From the NCBI GenBank assembly GCA_947626745.1, contig CANQTF010000016.1:1-45902 (forward strand): a stretch of 45,902 bases of DNA, given 5' to 3'. Positions within the stretch are counted from its first letter, which is position 1; each line of letters starts with the position of its first letter. The notes under the pieces were generated by a model, which did not search any database, was not told where the DNA came from, and was given only the letters and a program-made list of their open reading frames with translations. This DNA is from an uncultured Lachnospiraceae bacterium. Lineage in GTDB: Bacteria > Bacillota > Clostridia > Lachnospirales > Lachnospiraceae. The position numbers and the translations under genes are program-made. Positions 1 to 8,139 of the stretch are shown here, piece after piece.

Positions 1-194
1 TGTGAGCCGCCTCCGGAAGACGCTGCCTCGTCTGCATCTGCTGCAGGCGCTTCCGTTGTCGTGTCATCTGCCGCGGGTGCTTCCGTTGCCGTGTCGTCCG
101 CCGCGGGTGTCTCTGCCGCTCCGCCGCCGCAGCCGACTAACATGGCAGCCACCATGGACAGACTAAGCAACGTTGCAAGAATTTTCTTCTTCAT
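1..194 (-). CDS. Lipoprotein, probable solute-binding protein (N-terminal fragment)
   Basis: Only the first 64 codons are in the window; the gene runs off the left edge. The product starts with a lipoprotein signal peptide: a Lys-rich n-region, a hydrophobic core and a lipobox LVGC with the lipidated Cys at residue 22. A Gly run and a low-complexity Ala/Thr/Asp/Glu linker built from a ten-residue repeat (ADDTATEAPA type) follow, as in the tether of many clostridial ABC-transporter substrate-binding lipoproteins. The ATG at 194 has a GGGAGG ribosome binding site at 205-210. The gene diverges from an AraC-family regulator, a common arrangement for sugar or nutrient uptake operons, so a solute-binding role is inferred. 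The ligand cannot be told from this fragment. Confidence 0.7.
   Translation of the reverse strand, partial: MKKKILATLLSLSMVAAMLVGCGGGAAETPAADDTATEAPAADDTTTEAPAADADEAASSGGGS
37..109. repeat. 30-bp tandem repeat in the lipoprotein linker
   Basis: Two near-identical 30-bp units (37-66 and 67-96) and a partial third lie in the coding sequence and encode the ten-residue Ala/Thr/Asp/Glu repeat of the lipoprotein tether. Copy number in such repeats may vary between strains. Confidence 0.6.
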
Positions 195-521
195 GTTGTG
201 TTTTCCTCCCTTTCATAAAGAATGTGTTTGTGATTACACTAAACACTATAACAAACACTCGCGAGCGGATATATCAAATAGTTGTGTATTCTGTTATCAA
301 TTCTTGCTATTTTTGAGCGGAAAGCCTTTTCCGCATGAAGCATTTTTTAAATTATTTTAGCTTTATTTTATATGTATTGTATCATTTGCATAGAACCGAT
401 TCCTGTTTTTTAGTTATTTTGCCCATATTGCGGTCCGCAATTTTTTTTGATTTTGTTTGCCCGCTATGCACGGATGTGATACACTAAATAAAAAGCGTTT
501 ACACAAGGGGAATTGCAAAGC
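195..521. promoter_or_regulatory. Divergent intergenic region between lipoprotein gene and araC-like gene
   Basis: This AT-rich gap holds the control region for both divergent genes. Visible elements are an inverted repeat GTGTTT (224-229) / AAACAC (241-246) with a second direct AAACAC at 253-258, the palindrome CTCGCGAG near 259-266, and a 7-bp hairpin GCGGAAA / TTTCCGC (317-323 / 328-334) followed after a short gap by six T. The paired AAACAC copies on one face could be AraC-type operator half-sites, but that is inference. I could not assign convincing -35/-10 boxes. Confidence 0.4.
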
Positions 522-1460
522 ATGCCGAAGACAAGAAGTATTATGCACGAAAATGTCCGCTACCGCGCGGACACACACATCATGATACACTCCAACACGC
601 AGACCGACAACTACGCGCCGCACTGGCACACGCCCGTGGAGCTGCTCATGCCCACCGAGAACCGCTACACGGCCTACATCGCCAACAAGACCTACGTTAT
701 CCAGCCCTATGAGATCCTGCTGATCGCACCCAATATCATACACCGGCTGGAAGCGCCTTCCTCCGGACACCGCTACTTCATTCAGGCGGATCTCACCATT
801 TTAAAGGATATCTTCGGCATCAGCCAGATCCTGTCCTTTGTGGCTCCCGCGACGCATTTCACGCCGACCAACAGCCCGAACATCTATATGCAGCTCAAAA
901 GACTGTATCTGGAGATCTGCAGCGATTTCTTCCAGAAGATACCGCCCGGCGGCGCCGGCAGCTTCGCGGCGGACACCCTGAACAGCCTGTTGGAGCCGAC
1001 CGCCTACGCAAAACTGATGACGATGCTCTCCCTGATCGGGCGGAACTATATCGAGAGCAAGACCGTGAATGTGTCAAGCCCCGGCAGACGGCAGGACTAT
1101 ATCAACAAATTCATGCATGTATGCGATTATATCGACGAGCACTGCACGGAAGATCTCTCGCTGGAGGAGGTGGCGGAGCGCACCGGTTTCAGCAAATTTC
1201 ATTTTGCGCGTCTGTTCAAGGAATTTATGAACATCTCCTTCTATAAATATGTAAGTCTGAAACGGATCGAGACCGCCGAGGACATGCTGCAGAATCCGCA
1301 CATCACCGTGACCGAGATCGCCATGGCGTCCGGCTTCGCCAACTCCTCCTCCTTTATCCGCATGTTCAAGCAGATCAACGGCTGCACGCCCAGCGAATTC
1401 CGCAAGCTGCACGACACCACGCTGGAGCTGCCGCCGGAGGCCGTGCCGATCCAAGAGTGA
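522..1460 (+). CDS. AraC family transcriptional regulator
   Basis: A 312-residue regulator with the usual two-part build. The N-terminal part (about residues 15-100) has the His-rich start of a cupin sensor domain (HWHTPVELL). The C-terminal 100 residues form the double helix-turn-helix of the AraC/XylS family, with the signature AMASGFANSSSFIRMFKQ and the closing TPSEFRK. The start at ATG 522 is preferred over an in-frame TTG at 513 because the AAGGGG at 505-510 is correctly spaced only for the ATG. It is divergent from a lipoprotein gene, so local control of an uptake operon is the likely role. The effector is unknown. Confidence 0.88.
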   Translation: MPKTRSIMHENVRYRADTHIMIHSNTQTDNYAPHWHTPVELLMPTENRYTAYIANKTYVIQPYEILLIAPNIIHRLEAPSSGHRYFIQADLTILKDIFGISQILSFVAPATHFTPTNSPNIYMQLKRLYLEICSDFFQKIPPGGAGSFAADTLNSLLEPTAYAKLMTMLSLIGRNYIESKTVNVSSPGRRQDYINKFMHVCDYIDEHCTEDLSLEEVAERTGFSKFHFARLFKEFMNISFYKYVSLKRIETAEDMLQNPHITVTEIAMASGFANSSSFIRMFKQINGCTPSEFRKLHDTTLELPPEAVPIQE

Positions 1461-1497
1461 CGCCCTGCCTTTCCGACACCGGAATTTCCGAATATCC

Positions 1498-1526
1498 TAT
1501 ACAAAACGCCGGGATTTTGCTATACT
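1498..1526 (+). promoter_or_regulatory. Promoter of the carbamate kinase gene
   Basis: An extended -10 box TGC-TATACT (TATACT at 1521-1526) lies 17 bp after a weak -35 TATACA (1498-1503). Transcription would start near 1533, leaving about 95 nt of leader before the ATG at 1630. Confidence 0.5.
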
Positions 1527-1555
1527 GAGACATATGACAGAAAACACGCATCGCA

Positions 1556-1599
1556 GAAGGGCCGCTCGCGGACGGATCCCGAACAGATCCCTGCCCTTC
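1556..1599 (+). promoter_or_regulatory. Structured 5' leader upstream of carbamate kinase
   Basis: Two nested perfect stems can form in the leader: GAAGGGC (1556-1562) with GCCCTTC (1593-1599), and inside it GGATC (1574-1578) with GATCC (1586-1590). The fold lies 20 nt before the GGAGG at 1619-1623 and has no U tract, so it does not look like a terminator. It matches no riboswitch class I know; the fold may be incidental. Confidence 0.3.
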
Positions 1600-1629
1600 G
1601 GTGCAGACGCTTCAAAACGGAGGATTATC

Positions 1630-2568
1630 ATGAGCAAGAAAAGAGCAGTCGTATCTCTGGGCCACGAGGCGCTCGGCTATACGATACTGGAACAGTGGGA
1701 CGCCGTCAAGGTGACCGCAAAAGCGCTGGCGGATCTTGTAGAATCGGACTACCAGCTCACTATCACGCACAGCAACGGTCCGCAGGTCAGCATGATCCAC
1801 AAAGCGATGACAGAGCTGCGCCGTATCTACATCGACTATACGCCGGCGCCCATGTGCGTGTGCTCCGCCATGAGTCAGGGCTATGTCGGCTACGATATTC
1901 AGAACGCCCTGCGCGCGGAACTGCTTTCGCGCGGCATTTCCAAGCCCGTCAGCACGATCCTCACGCAAGTGACCGTAGATCCCTACGACGAGGCGTTCTA
2001 TGAACCCACCAAAGTGATTGGCCGCTATATGTCCAAGGAAGACGCCGAGATCGAGATCAAGAAGGGCAACTATGTCACAGAAGAGCCGGGCAAAGGCTTC
2101 CGCCGCGTCGTAGCGGCTCCCAAGCCCATTGCTATCGTCGAGATCGACGCGATCCGCACACTGGCAGATGCGGATCAGGTCGTCATCGCCTGCGGCGGCG
2201 GCGGCATTCCCGTCATCGAGCAGAACCATGTATTGAAGGGCGCTTCCGCGGTGATCGAGAAGGATTCCATCGCCGGCAAGCTGGCGGACGATCTAAACGC
2301 CGATGAACTGATCATTCTCACCGGCGTTCCGTGCGTCTATCGAAATTTCAATACGGAAAAACAAGAACCTCTGCACCGTCTTACCGTCGCAGAGGCCAAA
2401 GACCTGATATCGCAGGATCAGTTTGAGGAAGGCACGATGCTGCCCAAGATCGAAGCCGCCGTCGCCTATCTGGAGCAAAATCCCGACGGCAGGGCGCTGA
2501 TCACTTCCCTTTCCGCCGTCTCGGAAACCATCAAGGGCCGGAACGGAACGCTGATCACACACTCCTGA
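1630..2568 (+). CDS. arcC: Carbamate kinase family protein with altered N-terminal motif
   Basis: The 312-residue protein has the length and the conserved blocks of carbamate kinase (amino acid kinase fold), which makes ATP from carbamoyl phosphate and ADP. Visible are THSNGPQVS (residues 47-54), SQGYVGYD, LTQVTVDPYDEAF, VVAAPKPI, ACGGGGIPV, IEKD, ILTGV and MLPKIEAA. The usual phosphate-binding GGNA near the N-terminus is instead GHEA (residues 11-14). ATG 1630 is chosen over the upstream in-frame ATG at 1534 because GGAGG (1619-1623) sits seven bases before it. No arcA or arcB is adjacent, so this is not a complete arginine deiminase operon; a role in purine or ureide fermentation or other carbamoyl-phosphate metabolism is possible. 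Enzyme activity is less sure than family membership. Confidence 0.85.
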   Translation: MSKKRAVVSLGHEALGYTILEQWDAVKVTAKALADLVESDYQLTITHSNGPQVSMIHKAMTELRRIYIDYTPAPMCVCSAMSQGYVGYDIQNALRAELLSRGISKPVSTILTQVTVDPYDEAFYEPTKVIGRYMSKEDAEIEIKKGNYVTEEPGKGFRRVVAAPKPIAIVEIDAIRTLADADQVVIACGGGGIPVIEQNHVLKGASAVIEKDSIAGKLADDLNADELIILTGVPCVYRNFNTEKQEPLHRLTVAEAKDLISQDQFEEGTMLPKIEAAVAYLEQNPDGRALITSLSAVSETIKGRNGTLITHS

Positions 2569-2584
2569 CAGATATCCGACGGGC

Positions 2585-3043
2585 TTATTTTCGTCTGCCT
2601 ATCTCGGAGAGCGCCATGCAGAGCGCGCCGATCAGGATACAGAAGTCGGACAGATTGTATACGATACTGCGCAGCGCGGGATTTTTCACGGGGAAACTCA
2701 CATAATCCACCACATACCGTCTGCGCAGTCTGTCGTAAGTATTGCTGTAAGCGCCGCCAAGCAGGAATGACAGCCCGGTCTTCATCAGTCTGCCGCCCTT
2801 GACGCCGAAGGTCATCACAAACACAAGCGTCATGGATAAGGTCAGCAGCAGGGACAGCAGCGCCACGAAGCCGCTCTTTGCCGCTCCCATATCCAAAAAA
2901 GCGCCCCTGTTATGGTATTTGCGAAGAAGCAGCTTACCGTGCAGGATCTCTTTTACTTCTCCTTTTTTCCCTTGTCGCTCCACCCATTCCTTAATGCCAA
3001 AATCCACAAGGAAAATGGCGGCCGCTATGACGATATACAGCAT
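2585..3043 (-). CDS. lspA: Signal peptidase II family protein
   Basis: A 152-residue integral membrane protein with four hydrophobic segments (about residues 2-14, 57-78, 88-98 and 126-146), the size of lipoprotein signal peptidase. Motifs are NRGAF (residues 45-49), GGAYSNTYDRLRRRYVVDY and VYNLSDF. The two catalytic aspartates of the family would be D113 (VVDY) and D133 (NLSD), 20 residues apart as expected. In typical LspA the first block reads GGALGN, so this copy is somewhat divergent and may be a second paralog. The start has a clean GGAGGA. It lies 26 bp downstream of the subtilase gene on the same strand and converges on the carbamate kinase gene. Confidence 0.8.
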   Translation of the reverse strand: MLYIVIAAAIFLVDFGIKEWVERQGKKGEVKEILHGKLLLRKYHNRGAFLDMGAAKSGFVALLSLLLTLSMTLVFVMTFGVKGGRLMKTGLSFLLGGAYSNTYDRLRRRYVVDYVSFPVKNPALRSIVYNLSDFCILIGALCMALSEIGRRK

Positions 3044-3069
3044 GGCTCCTCCGTTTTTATATCTAGTTG

Positions 3070-4770
3070 CTACAGTTCAGTCCGCGCCAGCATTTCAAAC
3101 GTTCCGTTGATATCCAGCTTTCCGTATCCCCAGCGTTTGTCGGGATACACGATATCACCGTCCCTGTCCGCGCCCCGGATCAGATAACTCCTGATCCCCC
3201 TGCTCGCCACCGTAGGGACGTTTCCGTCTACCACGGCCCACTCCATAAACTGCGCCACGCAGCCCGCCGCAAGCGCCGCCGCCATGCTGGAACCGGTGGC
3301 AGGGCCGAGCGGCGTGGAGATCATCACGCCGGGAGCCGCCAGATCGGGCTTGACCTCGCCGTTTTTCGCAAATCCCCTGCCCGACTGCGGGAACCAACTG
3401 CCGGACAGCCCGTTATAGGCCGAGATCGTTATGACCTGTTTGGCGTTGGAAGGCTCCGTCAGGGTAACGTCGGGGCTGGGTGTCAAGAATGTGACACTCG
3501 TGTCAAGAAATTCCGTGATCGGCAGCCACATATGAAAGACACCCGGCCCGCTCTGCGCCGCCTCCGAAGAAAAAACGCGGAGATTCCATACGCCCGGCGT
3601 CGGGTCTTCAAATCGGAAAAAGATCAACTGCTCGCCCGAATTGCGTTCCACGATCACGTTGCTCACGATGATGCGGGTCCTCTCAAAGACAAAATCGATC
3701 TCCCTGTCTGTCTTGTTCCTGAAATCTATCTCCGGAGAGGTTTCCCCGCCCGGCGAGCGCAGCTGCACCGCATAGGTATCCGGCAGACCGCCCCACAGCT
3801 CCAGGCAGAATCCTTTCGTCTCCCCCGCCACACGGATCTCAGCCACATCGGGCACGACACCCTCATAGTGATGCTCTTTGTCGCCTTCATTACCGCCGCA
3901 CACGACGACGGCGCGGCTCCTTCTGCCGGCAACGATGTCCAAATAGGCGGCAAGCGGCGATGTCCCGTTATGGCTGCCGAGATTCGTTCCGATCCCCAGC
4001 ACGATCACCACAGGGCGTTTGAGCGCGATCGCCATGCGCTCCAGATATCTGACCGCCTCCATGATATCGTTCTCCTGATAGGCCGCCGCATCGTCCGCGA
4101 CCAGATAGTAATCCCGCAGATACTGTTTTGCGCCCTTGAGCTTGACGACCGCAATATCCGCCTGCGGCGCGGCTCCTCGATACCCAAGCCCCTGATTCAA
4201 AATGCTGCCGACCGCTGCGGCCGCCATCTTCGTGCCGTGGCCGTCCGTATCGTCCGAGGGCACGAGCAGCTCCGGGTTATCCGAAGCCAATGCGCGGTCA
4301 ATATCCAGCCGCATATATTCCGTACCGTACTGGAAGCCCTCCGGCGGCGTCCCGTCTTGGATCGTCTGATCCCAGATCGCCATAATGCGGCTCGCCCCGT
4401 CCGACCTTCTGAACACGGCCTCCCTGTAACGTATGCCGGTGTCTATAAAGCCCACCACGACACCGCTTCCCTGCAGAGACAGCGGCGGGCTCTGTACGCG
4501 GATATTTCCCATAGCCGCCAGATTCTCCGGATCAAAGGCGTTCTCCCCGATCTGCATCAGCCCATACAGGGCAGGTATCATCGAATAGCCGTAGTAGGAT
4601 ACCGACATTTCCGGTATCATGCTGCGGTTCACATTGACCACGCCGTAGCCGCCGTCTATCCTGTGAAAGCAGAAATCAAGCGGCGATATCTCCGCCAGTT
4701 CGTCCGCCGTCACATAGTCCGTGAGCAGATCCGCGTACTCGTTTGACAATATCTTTTCTTTACAAGTCAT
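3070..4770 (-). CDS. Csp-like S8 family serine peptidase
   Basis: A 566-residue subtilase with an intact triad: D110 in GFIDTGI, H178 in DTDGHGT and S495 in TGSSMAAA, plus the oxyanion Asn in CGGNEG near residue 294. A long insert (about residues 300-440) between the oxyanion Asn and the Ser is typical of the clostridial CspA/CspB germination-protease group. No signal peptide is seen, so it probably acts in the cytoplasm or forespore. The start is uncertain: ATG 4770 is used, with an in-frame TTG at 4782, and neither has a good ribosome binding site. It lies between the clpX-like and lspA-like genes on the same strand, but nothing shows that these work together. Confidence 0.85.
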   Translation of the reverse strand: MTCKEKILSNEYADLLTDYVTADELAEISPLDFCFHRIDGGYGVVNVNRSMIPEMSVSYYGYSMIPALYGLMQIGENAFDPENLAAMGNIRVQSPPLSLQGSGVVVGFIDTGIRYREAVFRRSDGASRIMAIWDQTIQDGTPPEGFQYGTEYMRLDIDRALASDNPELLVPSDDTDGHGTKMAAAAVGSILNQGLGYRGAAPQADIAVVKLKGAKQYLRDYYLVADDAAAYQENDIMEAVRYLERMAIALKRPVVIVLGIGTNLGSHNGTSPLAAYLDIVAGRRSRAVVVCGGNEGDKEHHYEGVVPDVAEIRVAGETKGFCLELWGGLPDTYAVQLRSPGGETSPEIDFRNKTDREIDFVFERTRIIVSNVIVERNSGEQLIFFRFEDPTPGVWNLRVFSSEAAQSGPGVFHMWLPITEFLDTSVTFLTPSPDVTLTEPSNAKQVITISAYNGLSGSWFPQSGRGFAKNGEVKPDLAAPGVMISTPLGPATGSSMAAALAAGCVAQFMEWAVVDGNVPTVASRGIRSYLIRGADRDGDIVYPDKRWGYGKLDINGTFEMLARTEL

Positions 4771-4853
4771 CGCACAAAACAACAGCGCTTGCAGAAGCAG
4801 ACTGTTCTTTCCGGTATCTTCCCTATTATACTATGTCTGCACCGGCTGCCGTG

Positions 4854-6338
4854 TCACCTTGCCGCGCTGCCCTCGATCACATTCAGACGGTCCGGATGCT
4901 CCAGAGAATTGCTTCGGATATCGATGATCGGCCCGCCGACTCCCTCGATATATTCCCTCGTGATCGTCACCCTGCCGATATTCTCGTCTTTGGGCACTTC
5001 ATACATGATATCGAGCATGAATTCCTCGATAATGGCCCGCAGCGCTCTCGCGCCCGTGTCTTTCTCCAGCGCTTTCTCCGCGATCGCTTCCAACGCGCCC
5101 TGCGCAAATTCCAGCTTTACCTCGTCCAGCTCGAGCAGCTTCTGGTACTGCTTCAAAATGGCGTTCTTCGGCTCTGTCAATATCTTGACCAACATCTCCT
5201 TGCTCAGGCCCTCCAAGGTAAAAATAATGGGAAGGCGGCCGATAAACTCCGGTATCATGCCGAATTTTCTGATATCCTCCACAGTCACCCTGCTTAAGAT
5301 GTTCTTTTCCTTATCATATTTGTCGCGAAGCTCCGCATTGTAACCGATAGACGTGCGCTTATTCAGGCGCTGTTTGATGATCTCCTCCAGATCGGGAAAC
5401 GCGCCGCCGCAGATAAAGAGGATATTCCGCGTGTTCACCGTGGCAAGCGGCACCATAGCGTTCTTGGAATTTGCGCCCACAGGCACTTCCACCTCCGCGC
5501 CCTCGAGCAGCTTCAGCATACCCTGCTGCACAGACTCCCCGCTGACATCACGGGCGTTGGTGTTCTGCTTCTTGGCGATCTTATCTATCTCATCAATAAA
5601 GATGATGCCGCGCTCCGCGCGCTCCACATCGTTATCGGCCGCAGCCAGCAGCTTGGACACTACGCTCTCGATATCGTCGCCGATATAACCCGCCTCCGTC
5701 AGGGAAGTCGCATCCGCGATCGCCAGCGGTACGTCCAAAAGCCGCGCCAGCGTTTTCACCAGATAAGTCTTGCCGCAGCCCGTCGGGCCGATCATCAGCA
5801 TGTTGGACTTCTCGATCTCTATCTCGTCCATCGTTCCGGTCGCCACACGCTTATAGTGGTTGTATACCGCTACGGACATGACTTTCTTCGCGTGCTCCTG
5901 CCCGACCACATACTCATCCAGTTTTTCCTTGATCTTATGCGGCGGCATGATATTCCGGATATCGATCTCGGGTTTTTCCTCGGATCTCTTTTTCTTCTTG
6001 ATCTTCTGCTTGTTGGGAATGCCGCCGTCTCCCTGCAGATCCGCCAGATTGACGAAGCTGATGTTCGGGAATCTCCTGTCGTCCCCGTCGTCCGTGGGCG
6101 GCTGGTTCAAGAGCCCCTGATAGTCAAATTGGCTGACTGCGTCCATCGTTTTGTGCATACAGTCGTCACAGACACAGATGTGGTTTGGCAGACGGAACAT
6201 CTTGCCGGCCTTGCTCTCCGGTCTGCGGCAGATAAAGCAGACGTCCTCATAGTCGCTGTCAGACTCTTTTCGCTCGTCTTTTCCGTCCTTGGTGTCTTTC
6301 ATTTCTTCCTCGGTATCATGATATCTGTCATCACTCAT
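4854..6338 (-). CDS. clpX: ClpX-type AAA+ unfoldase, divergent paralog
   Basis: A 494-residue ClpX homolog, longer than the usual 410-430. It has an acidic/basic N-terminal tail (1-32), a four-Cys zinc-binding domain (C34, C37, C57, C60), a charged linker, Walker A GPTGCGKT, Walker B IIFIDEID, the pore-1 loop GYIG and the sensor-2 GAR. Two usual ClpX features are changed: the RKH pore loop expected before NILFICGGAF is absent (the segment reads NSKNAM), and the ClpP-docking IGF loop reads IGY. No clpP or tig lies next to it, so it is probably a second ClpX-like protein rather than the housekeeping copy. The ATG at 6338 has a GTGGAG site eight bases upstream. Gene symbol by homology only. Confidence 0.85.
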   Translation of the reverse strand: MSDDRYHDTEEEMKDTKDGKDERKESDSDYEDVCFICRRPESKAGKMFRLPNHICVCDDCMHKTMDAVSQFDYQGLLNQPPTDDGDDRRFPNISFVNLADLQGDGGIPNKQKIKKKKRSEEKPEIDIRNIMPPHKIKEKLDEYVVGQEHAKKVMSVAVYNHYKRVATGTMDEIEIEKSNMLMIGPTGCGKTYLVKTLARLLDVPLAIADATSLTEAGYIGDDIESVVSKLLAAADNDVERAERGIIFIDEIDKIAKKQNTNARDVSGESVQQGMLKLLEGAEVEVPVGANSKNAMVPLATVNTRNILFICGGAFPDLEEIIKQRLNKRTSIGYNAELRDKYDKEKNILSRVTVEDIRKFGMIPEFIGRLPIIFTLEGLSKEMLVKILTEPKNAILKQYQKLLELDEVKLEFAQGALEAIAEKALEKDTGARALRAIIEEFMLDIMYEVPKDENIGRVTITREYIEGVGGPIIDIRSNSLEHPDRLNVIEGSAAR

Positions 6339-6458
6339 ATCTATATCTCCACGCCTTTCCTATTGTGTATCGCCTACTTACCGCCCTGTCTCTATCATAG
6401 TATAAAAACCGTATTCCCACAAGTAAACATTTTCTAAACCGCCGCCGTTCTCTGCCAC

Positions 6459-6484
6459 GAAAAAGGCGGCCCGTCGGCCGCCTT
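6459..6484 (-). terminator. Rho-independent terminator at the end of the accessory island
   Basis: A perfect 9-bp stem AAGGCGGCC / GGCCGCCTT (6463-6471 / 6476-6484) with a CGTC loop is followed on the minus strand by TTTTTCG. It would stop transcripts from the AlbA_2-domain gene before the clpX-like gene. Confidence 0.75.
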
Positions 6485-6545
6485 AGACTGTAGAAATGGT
6501 TTCTCCCATAATCATATCCTTCAATACAACATTATCCAGCCCAAG

Positions 6546-6695
6546 CTAGTCTCATAATCTCATCCGCAAAATGAGACTGTGTGAGACCAACTTGAGACCA
6601 ATTTCCCTATTTTTTTCAGAAACACTAGTTTTATCGCATTTCTAATTTTTCCTAGTCTCATCCAGTATCAAATCTCGTGAGACTAAATGAGACTA
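6546..6695. repeat. Cluster of ATGAGACT / AGTCTCAT repeats
   Basis: Seven copies of TGAGAC or its complement fall within 150 bp just after the AlbA_2 gene. CTAGTCTCAT occurs identically at 6546-6555 and 6652-6661. Each pairs with a downstream inverted copy: AGTCTCAT 6548-6555 with ATGAGACT 6571-6578, and TAGTCTCAT 6653-6661 with ATGAGACTA 6687-6695. Extra TGAGAC copies are at 6582, 6593 and 6678. No coding capacity is seen. Function is unknown; binding sites, processing hairpins or an island junction are possible. Confidence 0.55.
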
Positions 6696-6709
6696 CGTCA
6701 AATTTTTCA

Positions 6710-8092
6710 TTATAAAGTCCAAGTTGATGTCTTTTTATCGTACACAGCGCCTTTCACCTTTTTAATTTTCGCATAATCTCTAAATACGGTCGCTCTTGAT
6801 ATGTCAAGTTCTGCCATTACCTGTTCAACCGACAAATGAAGGTTTTCGCAAATCATATTATATATTTTTTCTTCTCTTTCCGATAAGGTCTTCTTCTCTT
6901 TTACCGCTTCTGCTGCCACCTTATCCAGCGGAATAATTGTTCTAAACACATCATCTTCAATCAGTTCAGGCTTACCACCATCTGAATATATTGGCGTATA
7001 TTTATAAAGATTTCTAACTCCGGAACCAATGGTATCCGTTCTGCCAATATTGGCGAAAAACTGTTGAATCAATGGATTCTTCGGGTATGGTGTAAATTCA
7101 TCACTCATAATATTCCCATGACGTCTTGGAATACACCAGTTCTCTGTTTTTAACCAGTCTTTTTCAACAATTACCTTTGCCGGGAACGCACTGGAATAAT
7201 CTCTATGCACAAGAATATTTGCGATTACCTCTCTGGAAATAATACCTCTAATACTTGTATTCACATTGTCAATCAGACAAAACCTATCAGAAGTATGCTT
7301 TGCTACAAAATCCATCAGGAGCTCATATGCCTCTATCAGATTTGTTGTTACCTGCAATCTATCATCATATCTATCCAAATTTGCAACCCTATAAATTGCA
7401 TCTGTAATATATCCCGGACAGCAGGAACGTATTACTTCATCCTTACCAAACAAAAGTACTCCGGCAAGATTATATCCTTGTATGCCTGATGAAAAATCTT
7501 TTTCCCACAAACCTGCACTCTTCAATATTTCTTTATCAGACATCTTCAGCCAAAGATGATCCGGATTTTTACTCTTTGCAAGATTTCTAACCTTATCCAT
7601 TAAATCCATGCGTAAATCATCCGTTGTAACATATGGAAATATCTTATGCTCCGCATAGGTATTACTCTTTCTGTTATACATATTTTGCAGCTGAATCGGC
7701 GAATCTGTAATATCCATATCGCCATCTTCATTCCTGTCATAGATCCTGTTTGCGCACTTTTCTACTGTGGAGGTCGGTGGTACATACACCCATAATAGCG
7801 TCATTCCTTCATATTCGATATCCTCTATTGAAAGATATAATGTTGGTGACATCTTATCTGGATTATTAAGTTGATTCACAAAATTCTTCTTCATATCCTT
7901 AACCATATTTCGATTAATACCTATAGGGATACCATCATCCTCTACACCCATGATAATATATCCACCGTATCTGTTCGAAAATGAACACACCGTTTCATAC
8001 ACATCTTCCTGCACACCATGCTGACAAGATTTGTATTCTACGGTTATTTTCTCATCTTTTGTAAGCAAATTTCTCATAAATTCAATGGTCAT
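6710..8092 (-). CDS. AlbA_2-domain ATP-binding protein with C-terminal winged helix
   Basis: A 460-residue protein of the family often annotated as putative DNA-binding/ATP-dependent helicase RecG-related, although no helicase motifs are present. The N-terminal part (about 10-125) matches the Schlafen-type AlbA_2 domain (VEYKS near 18, then GGYIIMGVEDDG). The middle (about 265-390) looks like the GHKL-type C-terminal ATPase half, with REVIANILVHRDY, TEN, KNPLI and IGSGVRN. The last 60 residues form a helix-turn-helix (SVEQVMAELDISRATVFRDYAKI). GGAGG lies eight bases before ATG 8092. Such proteins frequently sit in type I restriction-modification loci, as here; the function is unproven, with regulation or defence assistance as inferred roles. 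It is the last gene of the island. Confidence 0.75.
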   Translation of the reverse strand: MTIEFMRNLLTKDEKITVEYKSCQHGVQEDVYETVCSFSNRYGGYIIMGVEDDGIPIGINRNMVKDMKKNFVNQLNNPDKMSPTLYLSIEDIEYEGMTLLWVYVPPTSTVEKCANRIYDRNEDGDMDITDSPIQLQNMYNRKSNTYAEHKIFPYVTTDDLRMDLMDKVRNLAKSKNPDHLWLKMSDKEILKSAGLWEKDFSSGIQGYNLAGVLLFGKDEVIRSCCPGYITDAIYRVANLDRYDDRLQVTTNLIEAYELLMDFVAKHTSDRFCLIDNVNTSIRGIISREVIANILVHRDYSSAFPAKVIVEKDWLKTENWCIPRRHGNIMSDEFTPYPKNPLIQQFFANIGRTDTIGSGVRNLYKYTPIYSDGGKPELIEDDVFRTIIPLDKVAAEAVKEKKTLSEREEKIYNMICENLHLSVEQVMAELDISRATVFRDYAKIKKVKGAVYDKKTSTWTL

Positions 8093-8139
8093 TCTACCGC
8101 CTCCAATTTATATACATATACATTTCCAAAACATACCAA

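Noticed and set aside
61..360. 99-codon plus-strand frame at the left end
   Set aside because: It is antisense to the lipoprotein signal peptide and linker and runs into the AT-rich intergenic region; no supporting signals.
1534..1629. 32-residue N-terminal extension of carbamate kinase
   Set aside because: It has no ribosome binding site and lies at the expected transcript start; the GGAGG at 1619-1623 decides for 1630.
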